Positions 1 through 12,308 of a stretch of DNA of 64,000 nt are shown here, piece after piece. The notes below the pieces were generated by a model, which did not search any database, was not told the origin of the DNA, and worked only from the letters and a program-made list of their open reading frames with translations. The stretch's first letter is position 1. Each line of letters starts with the position of its first letter. The position numbers were made by a program, and so were the translations under genes. Origin of the DNA: Letharia columbiana (lineage: Eukaryota > Ascomycota > Lecanoromycetes > Lecanorales > Parmeliaceae); the NCBI RefSeq assembly GCF_014066305.1, contig NW_023501060.1, positions 1-64,000 on the forward strand, in the 5' to 3' direction.

Positions 1-2491
1 TTAAATAATTAGTATAGATAATAATCTCTAAAAATACTTCTAATATAATATAAGTATTTATATATTATAATTTCTATTAATTAATCTTATAATATTATTT
101 TAAAAAAAATTATTCTTATAAAGGCGAAGTATAGTTAATTAAACTATCGATTAGTTTTAATTCTAATTAACTTTATAGATAATAGATCGAGTTTCTATTT
201 ATATCTATATTATAGAATTTCAAAAAATAAGATCTATTATATATCTATATCCTTATTATATTTTACTTTAAAGATTAATTTTTTAACGTTATTAAGATAG
301 ACGTCGCTATTAATATTAAGATCTTTAATTAAAATTTATTTCTTAATCTCTATATAATCGTTATTAGATATATACTTTATAGAAATTATAGCTAATATAC
401 TATTAATAAAATAAATATTATTTCATTTTATTAAGACTTAGATAAGAATATATATAATAAATAATTTTCGAAGAACTTTAGTAATTATATTATTTTTAAA
501 TTAGATTTTAGATACTTTATATATTATTAGCGTAGATCTATTAAGATATTAAACGATAAATTTAAATAGAATTATTAGATAATATTTTATAATCTCTATT
601 TATTAATTAAGTATAACGCTTATATTAATATAGAGATTTATATTAATATTAAAGTTTATAAATATATTTTTAAATATATTTATAAAGATAGTAATTAAGC
701 TAATCTTTAAATAAAGTATAAAAGCGATATAAATTAAGACGATATAGATCTAGATTAAGTAAATAAGATTTAAAAGTATTAAGATATATAATAAATAAGC
801 TCTATAAAAGTCTATTAAAGGATTTTTAGCTTTAAATTATATAATTATAATTCTTCTATTAAATAATTATTTATTTATCTCTCGAATTAATATAACGTAA
901 TATTTAATAATAATAATAATTTATTCTATATAGTTAATATAGAATATAAATATTAGATTAAGCTAATAGTCTTCTTTTAACTAAATTAATAATATTAATA
1001 GCGAAAATAAGTAAAAGATTTCTTTTATATTAATCTATTAAAGTAATATATCTAAAAAAAGAATAAGCGAGATATATTTAAATAAAGTTTATATTAGAGG
1101 TGTAGAGATATTATTATAAGAATATATTATATTAATTCGAATATTAAAAAGCTCTTCTATCTATAATATCTTCTTCTAAATATATTAAATTCTATATTCT
1201 TCGAAGACTTATATATAATAAATAATAATATTCTTTTTTATTATAATATCTATATAATAAAAGACTTACTTTATAATAATATTAAATAAAATTAAATATT
1301 AAATAAAGTAGCGATTTAAAAGAAAGAATATTATTTATAAAATCTCTTTATAATAATTCTATTATAATATAAATCTAATAACTCTCTAGATTTATAAAAT
1401 AATTATAAATTAAAATATATAGATAATATCTTTTTTATTAATTAGAAAAACTTTAAATATAATATAAATAATTTATCGCGTTAACGATAATATTAAAATA
1501 TTATAACTTTTTTTAATATAATATTTCTTTTTTTATATATTAAAACTTTTCGCGCTAGATTTTTTTTAATAATTTCTTTAATAATTTAAAGTACTTTAAG
1601 CTATAGGATAAGAAGATTTCTATATTAATAATAGTTTTAAAATATCGCGATATTTTTTAATATAATATTCTTTTTTTAATTACTAAAACTTTTCGCATTA
1701 GATATATTTTTTCTTTCTTTACTTATAAATAATTTAATTCTTCTTTTATACTTTATATATATTTCTTAATTAATATATATTATTCTTTATTTAAATTATT
1801 TAATAATCTTATTTATATTCTTTAAACTTAATATTATACTCTCTCTCTATTAGATAATATATAATATAAATAAATTATCGCTAAAGACTTCTATCTTTAT
1901 TTAATTTAAATTCGCTTAAAAAAATATTATTTTTATAAAGAATATTAGTTTTATTAATAGCTTTAATCTACTCGTAATTTAGCGAGATTATAAATAATAT
2001 TATATTAATAATTAAAATCGATTTCTACGCGAAGTACGTAGTTATTAAATTAATATCTAAAATTAGATATAGGCGAGTTTTAATAATAATTAAATTATTA
2101 TAATTAACGCTATTTAAAACGCGATCTCTTATTTTAATAGCTAACTCTTCTTTCTTAATAATTATAAAGATATTAATAAAACTATATTTTAGAATATTAT
2201 ATTATAAAGAGTATGAAATAATTTTAAGATAGTTATTACTTTATTATAGTTTTATCTAATATCGCCTTTATTCTTCTTTAAGATAATACTATCACTTATT
2301 CTCGCTTTAAGATTTCTCTTAATATTATTATTTAATTTAATTATAATATATTAATAGAGTTTAATTTAACTTAGTTATTAGAGGTAATCGAGCTTATTTT
2401 CTAAAATAAAATCTTTATATAAAATCGCTATAATATTAAAACTATTAATTATATATTTTAAGATATTTAAAAAATCTTACTTCTACCTTAA
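1..2491. other. Unassigned RIP-degraded sequence
   Basis: This stretch has no usable reading frame on either strand and I could not match it to a domain. It is uniformly AT-rich with the CpA-depleted signature, so it is probably another transposon relic. Its right edge cuts into the 5' LTR of Gypsy A: similarity between the two A LTRs starts only at about 2492. Confidence 0.6.
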
Positions 2492-2597
2492 TAAGAATCT
2501 TAGCTTAGTATTATAAGTAGTTACTTCTTAATAAAAGAATAATCATCTTTACTATATATTACTCTTATATCTATATTTTCATATTACTCTTATAATA
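2492..2597 (+). repeat. Truncated 5' LTR of Gypsy element A
   Basis: About 106 bp here match 24792-24897 in direct orientation (shared core TTAGCTTAGTATTATAAG), ending in a TTACTCTTATA motif in both. The two copies bracket the Gypsy A coding relic, so they are read as the end portions of its LTRs. The upstream part of the 5' LTR is missing. Confidence 0.7.
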
Positions 2598-5500
2598 TAA
2601 TAGTAATATTATTATTCGATATTAATTAACTATCGAATAATCTAGAAGCTTCTTTACTATTATCTATTTATTTAATAATACTTTATTACTTAATTCTTTA
2701 TAGTTATTCTACTATCTAAGTCTTTCGCTAATACTCTTTTATTTATTAATTAAAAAGTCTTTATTATCTTATTAATTTAGTAAGTAATTTTAATCTAATA
2801 GAATATCTTCTTAATATCGATATTATTTATATTTATATTAATTAAAAAATAATATATTAATCTTTTAAATCGATAACTTTATTAAAATAGTATATTTATA
2901 TCTTAATCTATTAAAGTCTTCGATAATATTTATAATCTAATATCTTATTATTTATACTTTTAAGCTCTTTAGAGCTATTAAGATTTTTATCTATATTATA
3001 AAATAATAAAATAAAAATTAAATTTAATTTTCTAGAATTTAAATTATTAATATTATAATTACTAGATTAGACTATTAATAAATCTTTTTTTATATAAGAT
3101 AAATAAAGATTTTAATAATTTTATTATATAGCTAATAAAGCTATTAAAATCTTTTTTAATTAATATTATCTTATTAAATTTATCTTTACTAAGCTCTCTC
3201 TTATTAGCTATATAAAAAATATTAAATCTTATTTAAATAAAAAGCTTTATATTAATAAGCTTATTTAATAAATATTCTTCTTTTATATTTAAAATCTTTA
3301 TAGAGATTATAATTTATAATAATATTATAATTTTTAATTCTTCTCTTAATTATTAATAGCTTTAATAAGATATTAATAATATTATTTAAAGAGCTATTAT
3401 CTAAGTATTATAGAATTTATAAATATTATTTAACTCTATAGATCTTATAGAATAGCTAGAGCTATAAGATTTATTTAAAAAGCTATTTATCTTATTAAGT
3501 ATCTTTAATTAATAAAATCTATTAAATCTTAATTACTTTAATTTTTATCTTAATAAATTCTATAAAAAAGTAAGATTATTATAATTAATAAAGATATCTA
3601 CTTTTATAATTTTTTTTTATTAAATAATTATAAAATATAGTTATTATAAAAGACTTCTTTATAATTAAAGTTAATTTTAATATAATATTAAGAGATATAG
3701 CGTTATTATAATATATTATTAAATTATTAAATTTTAAAAAGCTTAATTTATAAATAAATAATAATATTAAAAAATAATATAAGATATTATTAAGATAATT
3801 TAAGAAATCGATTAAAGTAATACTCGCTTATCTTACTATTAAGAAGTATATTTTAATAAATATATATAATAGAAGAGAGCCTTCGAGCTATATATAAGTA
3901 GTTATTTATTATATTAAATTTATTAATATAGATAATATTAAAAATTAATTAATATTTATCTATTAAGATATTATAATAGACTTATATATTTTTATAGACC
4001 CGCCGTCTATTATAATATTAATTTCTTTATTTATTTAAATATTTAAATTAAAGAAAAATATATAATTTAAAATATTTAAATTATTTTATTAAAGATTTTA
4101 ATAAAATTAATTATTATAATAATAATATAATAATTAAATCTTTTAATAAGATCTTTAATAAGATTAATTAAATATTAATTATTAAGATTAATAGAATTAT
4201 GAAAATTAATTATTTAACTTTTTTTAATCTTAATTCTATTCGCGATAGTCTTTTAGTTATTAGAATAAATCTTATAATAAAGAATAATACGCTTATAATA
4301 ATTAATAGTATAATTATTAATTAAATTAGTAATACGCTTTATAAGGTAATTATTTACTTATTATATCGCTATATCTTTAAATTATCGATTCTTTAAATAT
4401 ATTAGATTTGATATTCTCGAATTAATTTAAGTAATTAAACTCTTCTTAAGATAAAAGATTTTTAAGATAAGATGATCGTGGTTATTAAAGTAATAGAGGT
4501 AAGTAGCTATAGCAGCTATAAGATATTTATTATAATTAAATCGCTATTTATTAAACTAATTATAATAATTAAATAGCTTATAATTAAACTAATTATATTA
4601 ATAAGAATTAATTTAATATTTCTTAAGAATATAATAAAGTATAAGAAGTTTATTAAGGCGAATTATCTAAGAAAAGCTTCGCTAATAATTATAAAGAATA
4701 GTTATATAAAGAGATCTATATTAACTTCGTCGATATTTATATAATTTATTAAAACTATAATATATTATTTATATTTAAAATAAAACTTTATAAGTATTTA
4801 CGAAGGAGTTATTTATAAGAGCCTTTTATAGCTAAGTAGAAGCCTTTTATTTATTAATTAGAAGTCTTTTATTATTAAGGCTTCGATTTTATTAAAATTA
4901 TTAATTCTAATTCTATCGAAAAATTTAATCTAGATATAAAATTTACTTTTTAAAAATAGAATTATACTTATATTTTTATATTTTTATAATCTAATATAAT
5001 TAATAAGGAGATTTATATTAATATCGACTATAGAGTTATTTTAATAGATAAATTATAGCTATTAATATTATTATCTCTTATAGAAATTCGAAGAATAGTC
5101 TTATCTTTTTATATTAAGAGCTTAGATTTAATTATATATAATATTAATAAGTATATTTTAATTCTAATATATATCTCTATTAATAAGATAGATAATAATA
5201 AGATTCTCTATTATATTTAAAGAAAAATCTATCTTATTAATAATTTAAAAGCCTATATATTATTAGAGAATAATATTATAAATCTTAAGAAGATTATATT
5301 TAATATTATTTAAATTAAAGTATATATTAATAACTATATTATTATTATTAATATTATTAATTAATAATATAATCTATATTAAAGACGTATTATTTATATT
5401 TATAAGATTTTAATTATAATACTTTATATTAATATTATAATATCTATTAACTCTTCTAAAAAATTATTTAAGAGAGATTATATTCTTTAAATTAATAGTA

Positions 5501-7058
5501 TAATAAAATTTAATTTTATACACTTATCTTATAAATTTATATATTATTAAAGTTTTAATTAAAAATAAAATTAATTAAGTTATTTAAATCTCTAAAAAAC
5601 TTTATCTAGATATACTATATGAAGTTAATTATAAAAATATCTTTTTTATAAAATCTTTATTAAAGTCTTTTATAGATAGACTTACTATAAGTAATTAAAT
5701 TAAAAAAATAATTATTTTTATTATAATAATATTAATAAATATAATTAATAGTCTTTTATAGTTTATTTATAACGCTATTATATCTTAATTAGATTTTATT
5801 AGAGAGATTAAATTATTAAATAATATTATAATCTATAGTAATAAGTATAATATTTAAAATCTAATAGATTTAATTAATAAATTTCTTATTTTAGAAAAAG
5901 ATAAAGACTTTATTAAAGTATCTAAATACGATTAGATAAAGATTACGCTACGCGATAATTAATAAAATAAATTACTAAAGTTAAATTATATAAAGATTTA
6001 TTTTTTAAATATTAATAATAGAGAAGTAATTAATAATATATTTAATAATTTATAATAATAAGATAAGCTTAAATATATTATTAAGCTTATTTTATTTAGT
6101 TATTCTATATTTATAATTTAAAAAATACTATTAAATAATAAGCGAAAGAGAAGAATTATAATAAATATTAGAGATCTTAATAACTTTATTATTTTAGATA
6201 TATATCTTATATTATTATAATTAAATATTATAATAAGATTATTAGAATATATTTATTTATCTATACTCGATATAATATCTTTCTTCTATTAATAATTTAT
6301 TTATTACGATAATTATTATATACTTATCGTAATTTCTTATCGAGATTAAGAGACTTTTAACGTACTAATTATAAGATATATAAATTTTATAATTTATATA
6401 TAATAATAGATTAATAAAATTCTATAACTTATTAAAGACTTTATTTAAGTATATATTAATAATATTATATTAAACTTTAAAACCTTAAAGAAGTATATCG
6501 TATATTTATAAAAGTTATTTTAAATCTTAATTAAGTATAATATTATTATTATATCTATAAAAATCTTTTTAAAATATTTTAATATTAATCTATTAAGTCG
6601 TTAAGTTAATTCTTTTAATATAATAATAATTAAGAATAAGTTAAAAGCTATTAATAAGATCGCTTATTTTAATATATTTAGCGATCTCGAGTACTATTTT
6701 AGATTAATAGACTATCTAAGAAGTTTAATTTACTATTATATATAATTTATTAATTCTCTATAAGCATTAAAGATTCACTTATTTAAAGAGATATTTATTA
6801 AAAATAATTTATATTATATTTACTTTTTTAAGCTTCGCTTATTAAAGATTTTCTTATAAGAGAATTAAAGCTTTAAGAGCCTATAGAAAGCTTTAAATAA
6901 GCCTTTATTACTTATATACTTTAATTTAAATAGAGATCTATAAATAGATCTTAATATCTCTAGAAAATAGAGTTTCGATATATAGATATTCTATATTAAA
7001 AAGAAATATATTACTATAGCTAATATTAAGTAATTATCTAGAACTATTATAAAGCTAA

Positions 7059-9896
7059 TAAGTAAAGGCCCATAAATTAAATTTATGAAGTTGGATTTTT
7101 CTAAGTTAAATCGAATTTTAGCCCTAGCTCTAAGTTAAATCAAACTCTAATCGCTTACTATACGTTTTTAACCTACTTCTACTACTATAAAATTAATTTA
7201 ATCTATATAGTATATAGATATATATATGCGGAGAGAGGCGCGCTAAGGCCTAATTAGAAAGGTATATCGAGTATAGAGAATTAATTCGTAATAATTATCT
7301 ATAAAAAATAGAGAAAGATTATATTCTTATAGTAAGAAGTATCGAAATATCGGAAAGAAATGAAGATAACGTGCTAGTTAGTAATATAAATTCTATAATA
7401 TCTCCTACCGCAGTAAAATCTTTCGAATAATAAAATAGCTATAGACATCGAACGGTTTCAATTAATATATATCGTTCGATATTTCTTCTATAGAGGCCTA
7501 ATTAACTATAATAGTAGATTCTTCTCTTATAACGTTATTATAGTAATATATTATATTAATATAATAGAGATAATAGACTAAAGTAAGTTATAATAGTGTT
7601 CTCCGCTTACTAAGTAATAATTTAATATGAAATTATAGAGAGTATATAACGTGGGATCTTGAAGAGCTAAGCCGTGTTCTTAACGATAGTAGCCTTATTG
7701 CCGCTTAGTTTCTCCGCAGTATTCTCCGTAATATTCTCCGCAGTATTCTCCGTATTTATCTATTATAATTTCTTCTTTTACTTCTTAATATAGTAAGGAT
7801 AATAGACTAAGTTATAGTAATGTTCGTCGCTTACTAAGTGATGATTTGATATAGAATCGTAGAGAGTATATAACGTGAAATCTTAAAGAGCTAAGCCGTG
7901 TTTTTGACGATAATAGTCTTATTGCCGCTTGATTTCTCCCAAGGCTCTCAATGGTTTGGTGGCAAACCATTAACTATTAGTCCAGACTAGTCCAACCACC
8001 TGATTGGACGGACGGTCCTAGGATTTCTCGGACGGTCCTAGGACCGTCCAAAGTTCTGGACTATCAGTATAGACTAGTAGTCCTAGTAGTCCTAGTAATG
8101 TGATGGTTGAAGTTTTTGGGTGTGGTGTTTTGATTATTTGCCTGCGAATATTTGAGTATGATAGGCGTATTTCTAGTAGCAAGCGGAGAAACCTAAGCGA
8201 AATCTTCAATTTTTCAGTATTCAACAACCAACCACACTGGTGACACCACAATGACGCCCATCAATGGCGACTCCGAGCTATCAGATGCTCCTAGCATACT
8301 CAAGACTCCATTCACTATCGCGAAATCCACGGCCAGCTCTCAGAGGCCGTGGATTTCGTAACCCTAAGCCTTGGACTATCAGGACTGATAGTCCAAACCA
8401 ATAGTCCACGGTTTGGACGGTCCAACGTTTGGACGGACTGTGGACCATCTGTATAGCTTCATTTTGGACTAGTCCTGGCGTTTGGACGGACGGTTTGGAC
8501 TACTGGGAGCCTTGATTTCTCCATAGTATTCTCCGCATTTACCTATTATAGTTTCTTTTTTTACTTCTTCTCTTATAGAGTATTAGATTAAGTAACTAGC
8601 TAAGTAGCTAACTAAGTGAATAACTAATATAACGTGAGATCTTAAAGAGCTAAGCCGTGTTCTTAACGATAGTAATCTTATTGCCGCTTAGTTTCTCCGT
8701 AGTATTCTCCGCATTTATCTATTATAGTTTCTTTTCTTACTTCTTCTCTTATAGAGTATTAGACTAAGTAACTAGCTAAGTAATTAATTAAGTAAATAAC
8801 TGATATAACGTGGGATCTTAGAGAGCTAAGCCGTATTCTTAACGATGATAGCCTTATTATCGCTTAGTTTCTTCGTAGTATTCTTTATAGTATTCTCCGT
8901 AGTATTCTCCGCAGTATTCTCCGCATTTATCTATTATAGATTCTTCTCTTATTTAACTAAGTGCGAGGATATCGAGGGTAAATATATTTATATTAATAGA
9001 ATTGGTAGAATTAATAGAATAATAGAAGAAGAATAATTTTATAAATAGATGAAAGGATTATTATTCGATCCTAGACGCGTCTAATATAATTATCATATTT
9101 TTAGAAGCTTCTTTTTAACGATATTTAGGATCTAATACGCGTGCTTTAAAATAGGGTAATAAAGAATAGATAGGGGAGGAAGACGCGTCTTAGAAGATAG
9201 TATCGCTAGGTTGAAAGGTATTACGCTAGCTTAAGAGGAGTATATAGAAGAGGATATATCCGTTCGAACTCTTTTTAAGAGTTCTTTAATACGTTTATAA
9301 GTAGTAATAGATAGCTATTAAACTCGCTTACGGCCTCGATTATTAGTAGTAATAAATTTATCGAGAGATAATTTAAAGGTATTAATAGGGGCTCTAAGAG
9401 GCGAGTAAAAGAAATATATATATCTGAAAAAATATTAAGTAACCTTTAGGCGAGGAGTATTAAAGACGATTATATTTATATTAATGAAATTAATAGAATT
9501 AATAGAATAGTGAAAGAAGAATAGTTATATAAATAGGTAGAAGAATTATTATTCGATCCCGGACGCGTCTAATATAACTATTATAACTATTATATTTAAA
9601 TATTCATTTAATTCATTAATAGTAGATTAAACTTTATAATTTTTATAGCGTTAGAAAGCGTAAAGCGAGCTCTACAATTTGATGAATTATAAAATAACTA
9701 TATATATCGTAAGCTAAATACTTCAAAGTGTAAAACTTCTATATATAAATTTTTAATAAGGGAGATATAAGAGGATTATCGGGCTGACTTAGCCGGTCTA
9801 ATTAAAAAGCGTATAGAACTCGAATTAATAATTGGCTGCATATATAAATTCAAGATTTTCAAGCTCAGCCCTATCTTATTCTATTATATATACTAA
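7059..9896 (-). mobile_element. Non-autonomous Helitron-like element, copy 1
   Basis: Read on the minus strand, the element begins TTAGTATATATA (RIP form of TCAGTATATATA) after an A. It ends with a palindromic ATGAATTTAATTCAT-type hairpin, about 11 more bases (GGGCCTTTACTTA, RIP form of ..CTCG) and a flanking T. It has no terminal inverted repeats and no target duplication. Deleting 7059-9896 rejoins the Gypsy A RNase H frame without loss or gain of a base. Inside are about four tandem units (starting near 7650, 7874, 8630 and 8808) of a 170-225 bp sequence with internal 12-bp TATTCTCCGCAG repeats. A hAT-type MITE sits in one of them. No Rep/helicase frame is present. Confidence 0.75.
7940..8514. 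mobile_element. hAT-type MITE, not RIP-mutated
   Basis: This 575-bp element has short terminal inverted repeats (CAAGGCTCTCAATG at the left; the complement of the right end reads CAAGGCTCCCAGTA) and an 8-bp target duplication ATTTCTCC at 7932-7939 and 8515-8522. Both fit the hAT superfamily. Subterminal regions carry many copies of a TTTGGACGG / GGACGGTCC motif in both orientations, as expected for transposase binding sites. Unlike the host Helitron it keeps CpA and TpG, so it arrived after the main RIP episode or escaped it. A small frame from about 8250 (MTPINGDSELSDAPS) might be the start of a deleted transposase; that is inference. Confidence 0.82.
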
Positions 9897-11738
9897 TTAT
9901 ATACTTATTAAGAATATTAACTTTTATTAAAAAGAACTATTAATCTATAAAACTCGAGATAGTAGAATTTATATAAACTATTAAAAAGGTTCGATATCTT
10001 ATAAAGTCGTTTAAGCGATTTATTATTATTTAAATTTATTATTTAGCTATCCTCGATATTATAAAATAATCTTCTATTATTTCTATAACGTCTATAATAA
10101 GATTAAATATATAATTTATATATACTTTTTAATTTCTAATTTCTTTATTAATTTTATCTTAATATAAAATATAAGTTTAATAAGAAATATATTATATTAG
10201 ACACTCTCTTATATCTTACTAATATCGATAAATTAATACTATTTAAAAATTACTCGAAGCTTAATATTCTATATATTTATATTATATAAATTATAAATTA
10301 TAATAATATTTATATTTACTCTACTACGATAATAGAGATAAACGAAGTCTTTTATAATAAGCTTATTACTAAGTATAATATAAATTTAAATTAAATAAGA
10401 ATTAATAATATTATAAATATTAATATAAAGCTAATAACTAAAGATAAGAGCGTTAAGCTTTCTTTTATTTATAATATTATAAACTCTAGCTTTATTTTTT
10501 ATAAGAATAAATTTATCGATCTTAAATAATTATATATATTCTAATTACTAATTAAAGATATTCTTAAAATCGCCTATAGAAATAATTATCTAAATTTCGA
10601 AAGATCTTTTAATATAATCTTTAAATTATAATATATATAAAAATTATCTAAGTATCTTTATAGCTATATTAAATATTATTCTAAGTATCTAATATTATAA
10701 ACTTGTCATTATAAGTCTTATAATTATCTATAGCTTATAGAGAGTCTTATTCTATCTTTCTATATCTTAATACTTAATTTTATTCTTATTATACTATTAT
10801 CTAATAAGAAATTTAATTATATAATAATCGTTATAAATAAATTTATAAAGCGGATTATTTATATTCTTAGTAAATCTATTTAAAATATTAAAGAGTAGAC
10901 TATTACTTTATTAGATTGCTTCGATATAGATAATTAAGAAATATTAAAGATCTTATTATCTAATAGAGATTTTAAATTTCTATTAAAACTATAGAAAGCT
11001 ATATTTAATAAACTAAGAGTTAAACTATTATACTTTATCGCTTATTATCTCTAGATAAATAATAATAATAAACGTATTAACTAGACGACTGAAATTACTT
11101 TATACTTTTATTTATATACTTTAAAGAAGTCTTAAATATAGCTTATTATCCTCTTATATATATAAGTATTACTTAATAATATATAATTAATTATTATAAC
11201 TAAGTTATCGAATAAATTATTTTATAGATTTTCTCTTAATAAAATTCTTAATCTTATTATATTATTCGAATTATTATAATAGATATATACTATTATTAGA
11301 GTTAAAGTTATCGATATAATAAGCTTTATTTAAATATTTTAAAAGTTTTATTATAATTATAAGTATTAGTCTATATACTTTAGAAGAAAAAATACTCTTA
11401 CGCTTATATAAAGATTATTCTATTTTATAATTTATTAATATTATTAAGATAAATAAAATTAGTTAACGCTATATCGACTTTTTCGAGATTATTATTAAAA
11501 TAAATAAATAAGCGTATCGCCTCGATATATTTAATTATTAAAGAGTTTATTTTATATTCTTAATAGTATAGCTTAAACTATAGCCCGCTAATATTAACTC
11601 TTTCTATAAATTACTATCGAAGAAATCTAATTCTATTTATATAAAAGGCGATATTAATAATTATAAATTATATAAACTATAATCCTTACTTAATAAGCGT
11701 ATTAAATATTATAATAAAGATTAGTTAATCGAATATCT

Positions 11739-11902
11739 TATTATATTATAAGTATAAGTATAAGATTTTAGTAATAAAAGTTATAATGATTCTTCTAAGA
11801 AAAGCTATAGCTAAAGTATCGAGTATTAAGCTATATTAAGCGCTAAGCTATATTAAGCTATATTAAATTATAATATTAATAGATATAGCTATAGCTATAA
11901 TA
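11739..11902 (-). repeat. Left LTR of Gypsy element B
   Basis: This 164-bp sequence starts TATTATATTATAAGTATAA (RIP form of a TG start) and ends ATAATA. It matches 24110-24270 in direct orientation. It is flanked on its left by TATCT (11734-11738), the same 5 bases that follow the right LTR. For the minus-strand element this is the 3' LTR. Confidence 0.82.
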
Positions 11903-12308
11903 TCTTCCCCTCTTAAGAGAAAGCTCGTTTTAAATGTTAAAGTAAATGAAAAGTACTAATAAGTTTAAGATAGGTGCTTAATGATAGTGCTAGGAATTTC
12001 GTCGGTTTGGATGTAATCTTTTAGGTTTATCTATTCGTCGAGCGTTAGAGAGATTCTAAAATCCTAACCCTTATATTAAGCGACTAGAGATTCTAGATTA
12101 AAAAACTTCGCCGCGAGAGTCTTAATAGCGTTATTACTTTTTTATAGAATAACGTTAATATTCTATTCGATCTACTCTCTATCTAATCGTAGTTCGACTA
12201 TTCGCTCCGCTTATAGTAGTCCGTAACTCAAAGACGCACTAGTCTCAAAGACGCGTTTTTTCGCGATTTAACACTCTATATTATAATCTATTATTATTTT
12301 ATTACACT

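Larger units (their letters stand above)
5900..11738 (+). pseudogene. Gypsy A pol relic (RT, RNase H, integrase, chromodomain start)
   Basis: The frame shows the RT end and tether region (KAIN..AY, then DYLRSLIYYY at about 6630-6750, matching the Gypsy LxSFLGLxxYYR region), the start of RNase H (IDLNIS near 6935), then the Helitron insertion. RNase H resumes at 9897 with a TIKKVRYLI-like stretch and a DTLS motif near 10200. An integrase zinc-binding region (NFERS, then YLILQT) lies at about 10570-10705, followed by the integrase core. A chromodomain start (LIEYL) abuts the Gypsy B insertion at 11738. Stops occur throughout, mostly at expected Trp and Gln codons. Known from the family: this is the usual Ty3/Gypsy pol order. 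Confidence 0.82.

Noticed and set aside
8845..9036. A 63-codon frame and other short frames in the AT-rich block
   Set aside because: They are chance or repeat-derived frames in RIP-mutated transposon sequence, without features of host proteins.
7059..9896. Tc1/mariner or MITE interpretation of the Helitron family
   Set aside because: The ends are not inverted repeats of each other beyond AGTA, and no TA or longer duplication is seen; frame repair shows insertion without duplication.
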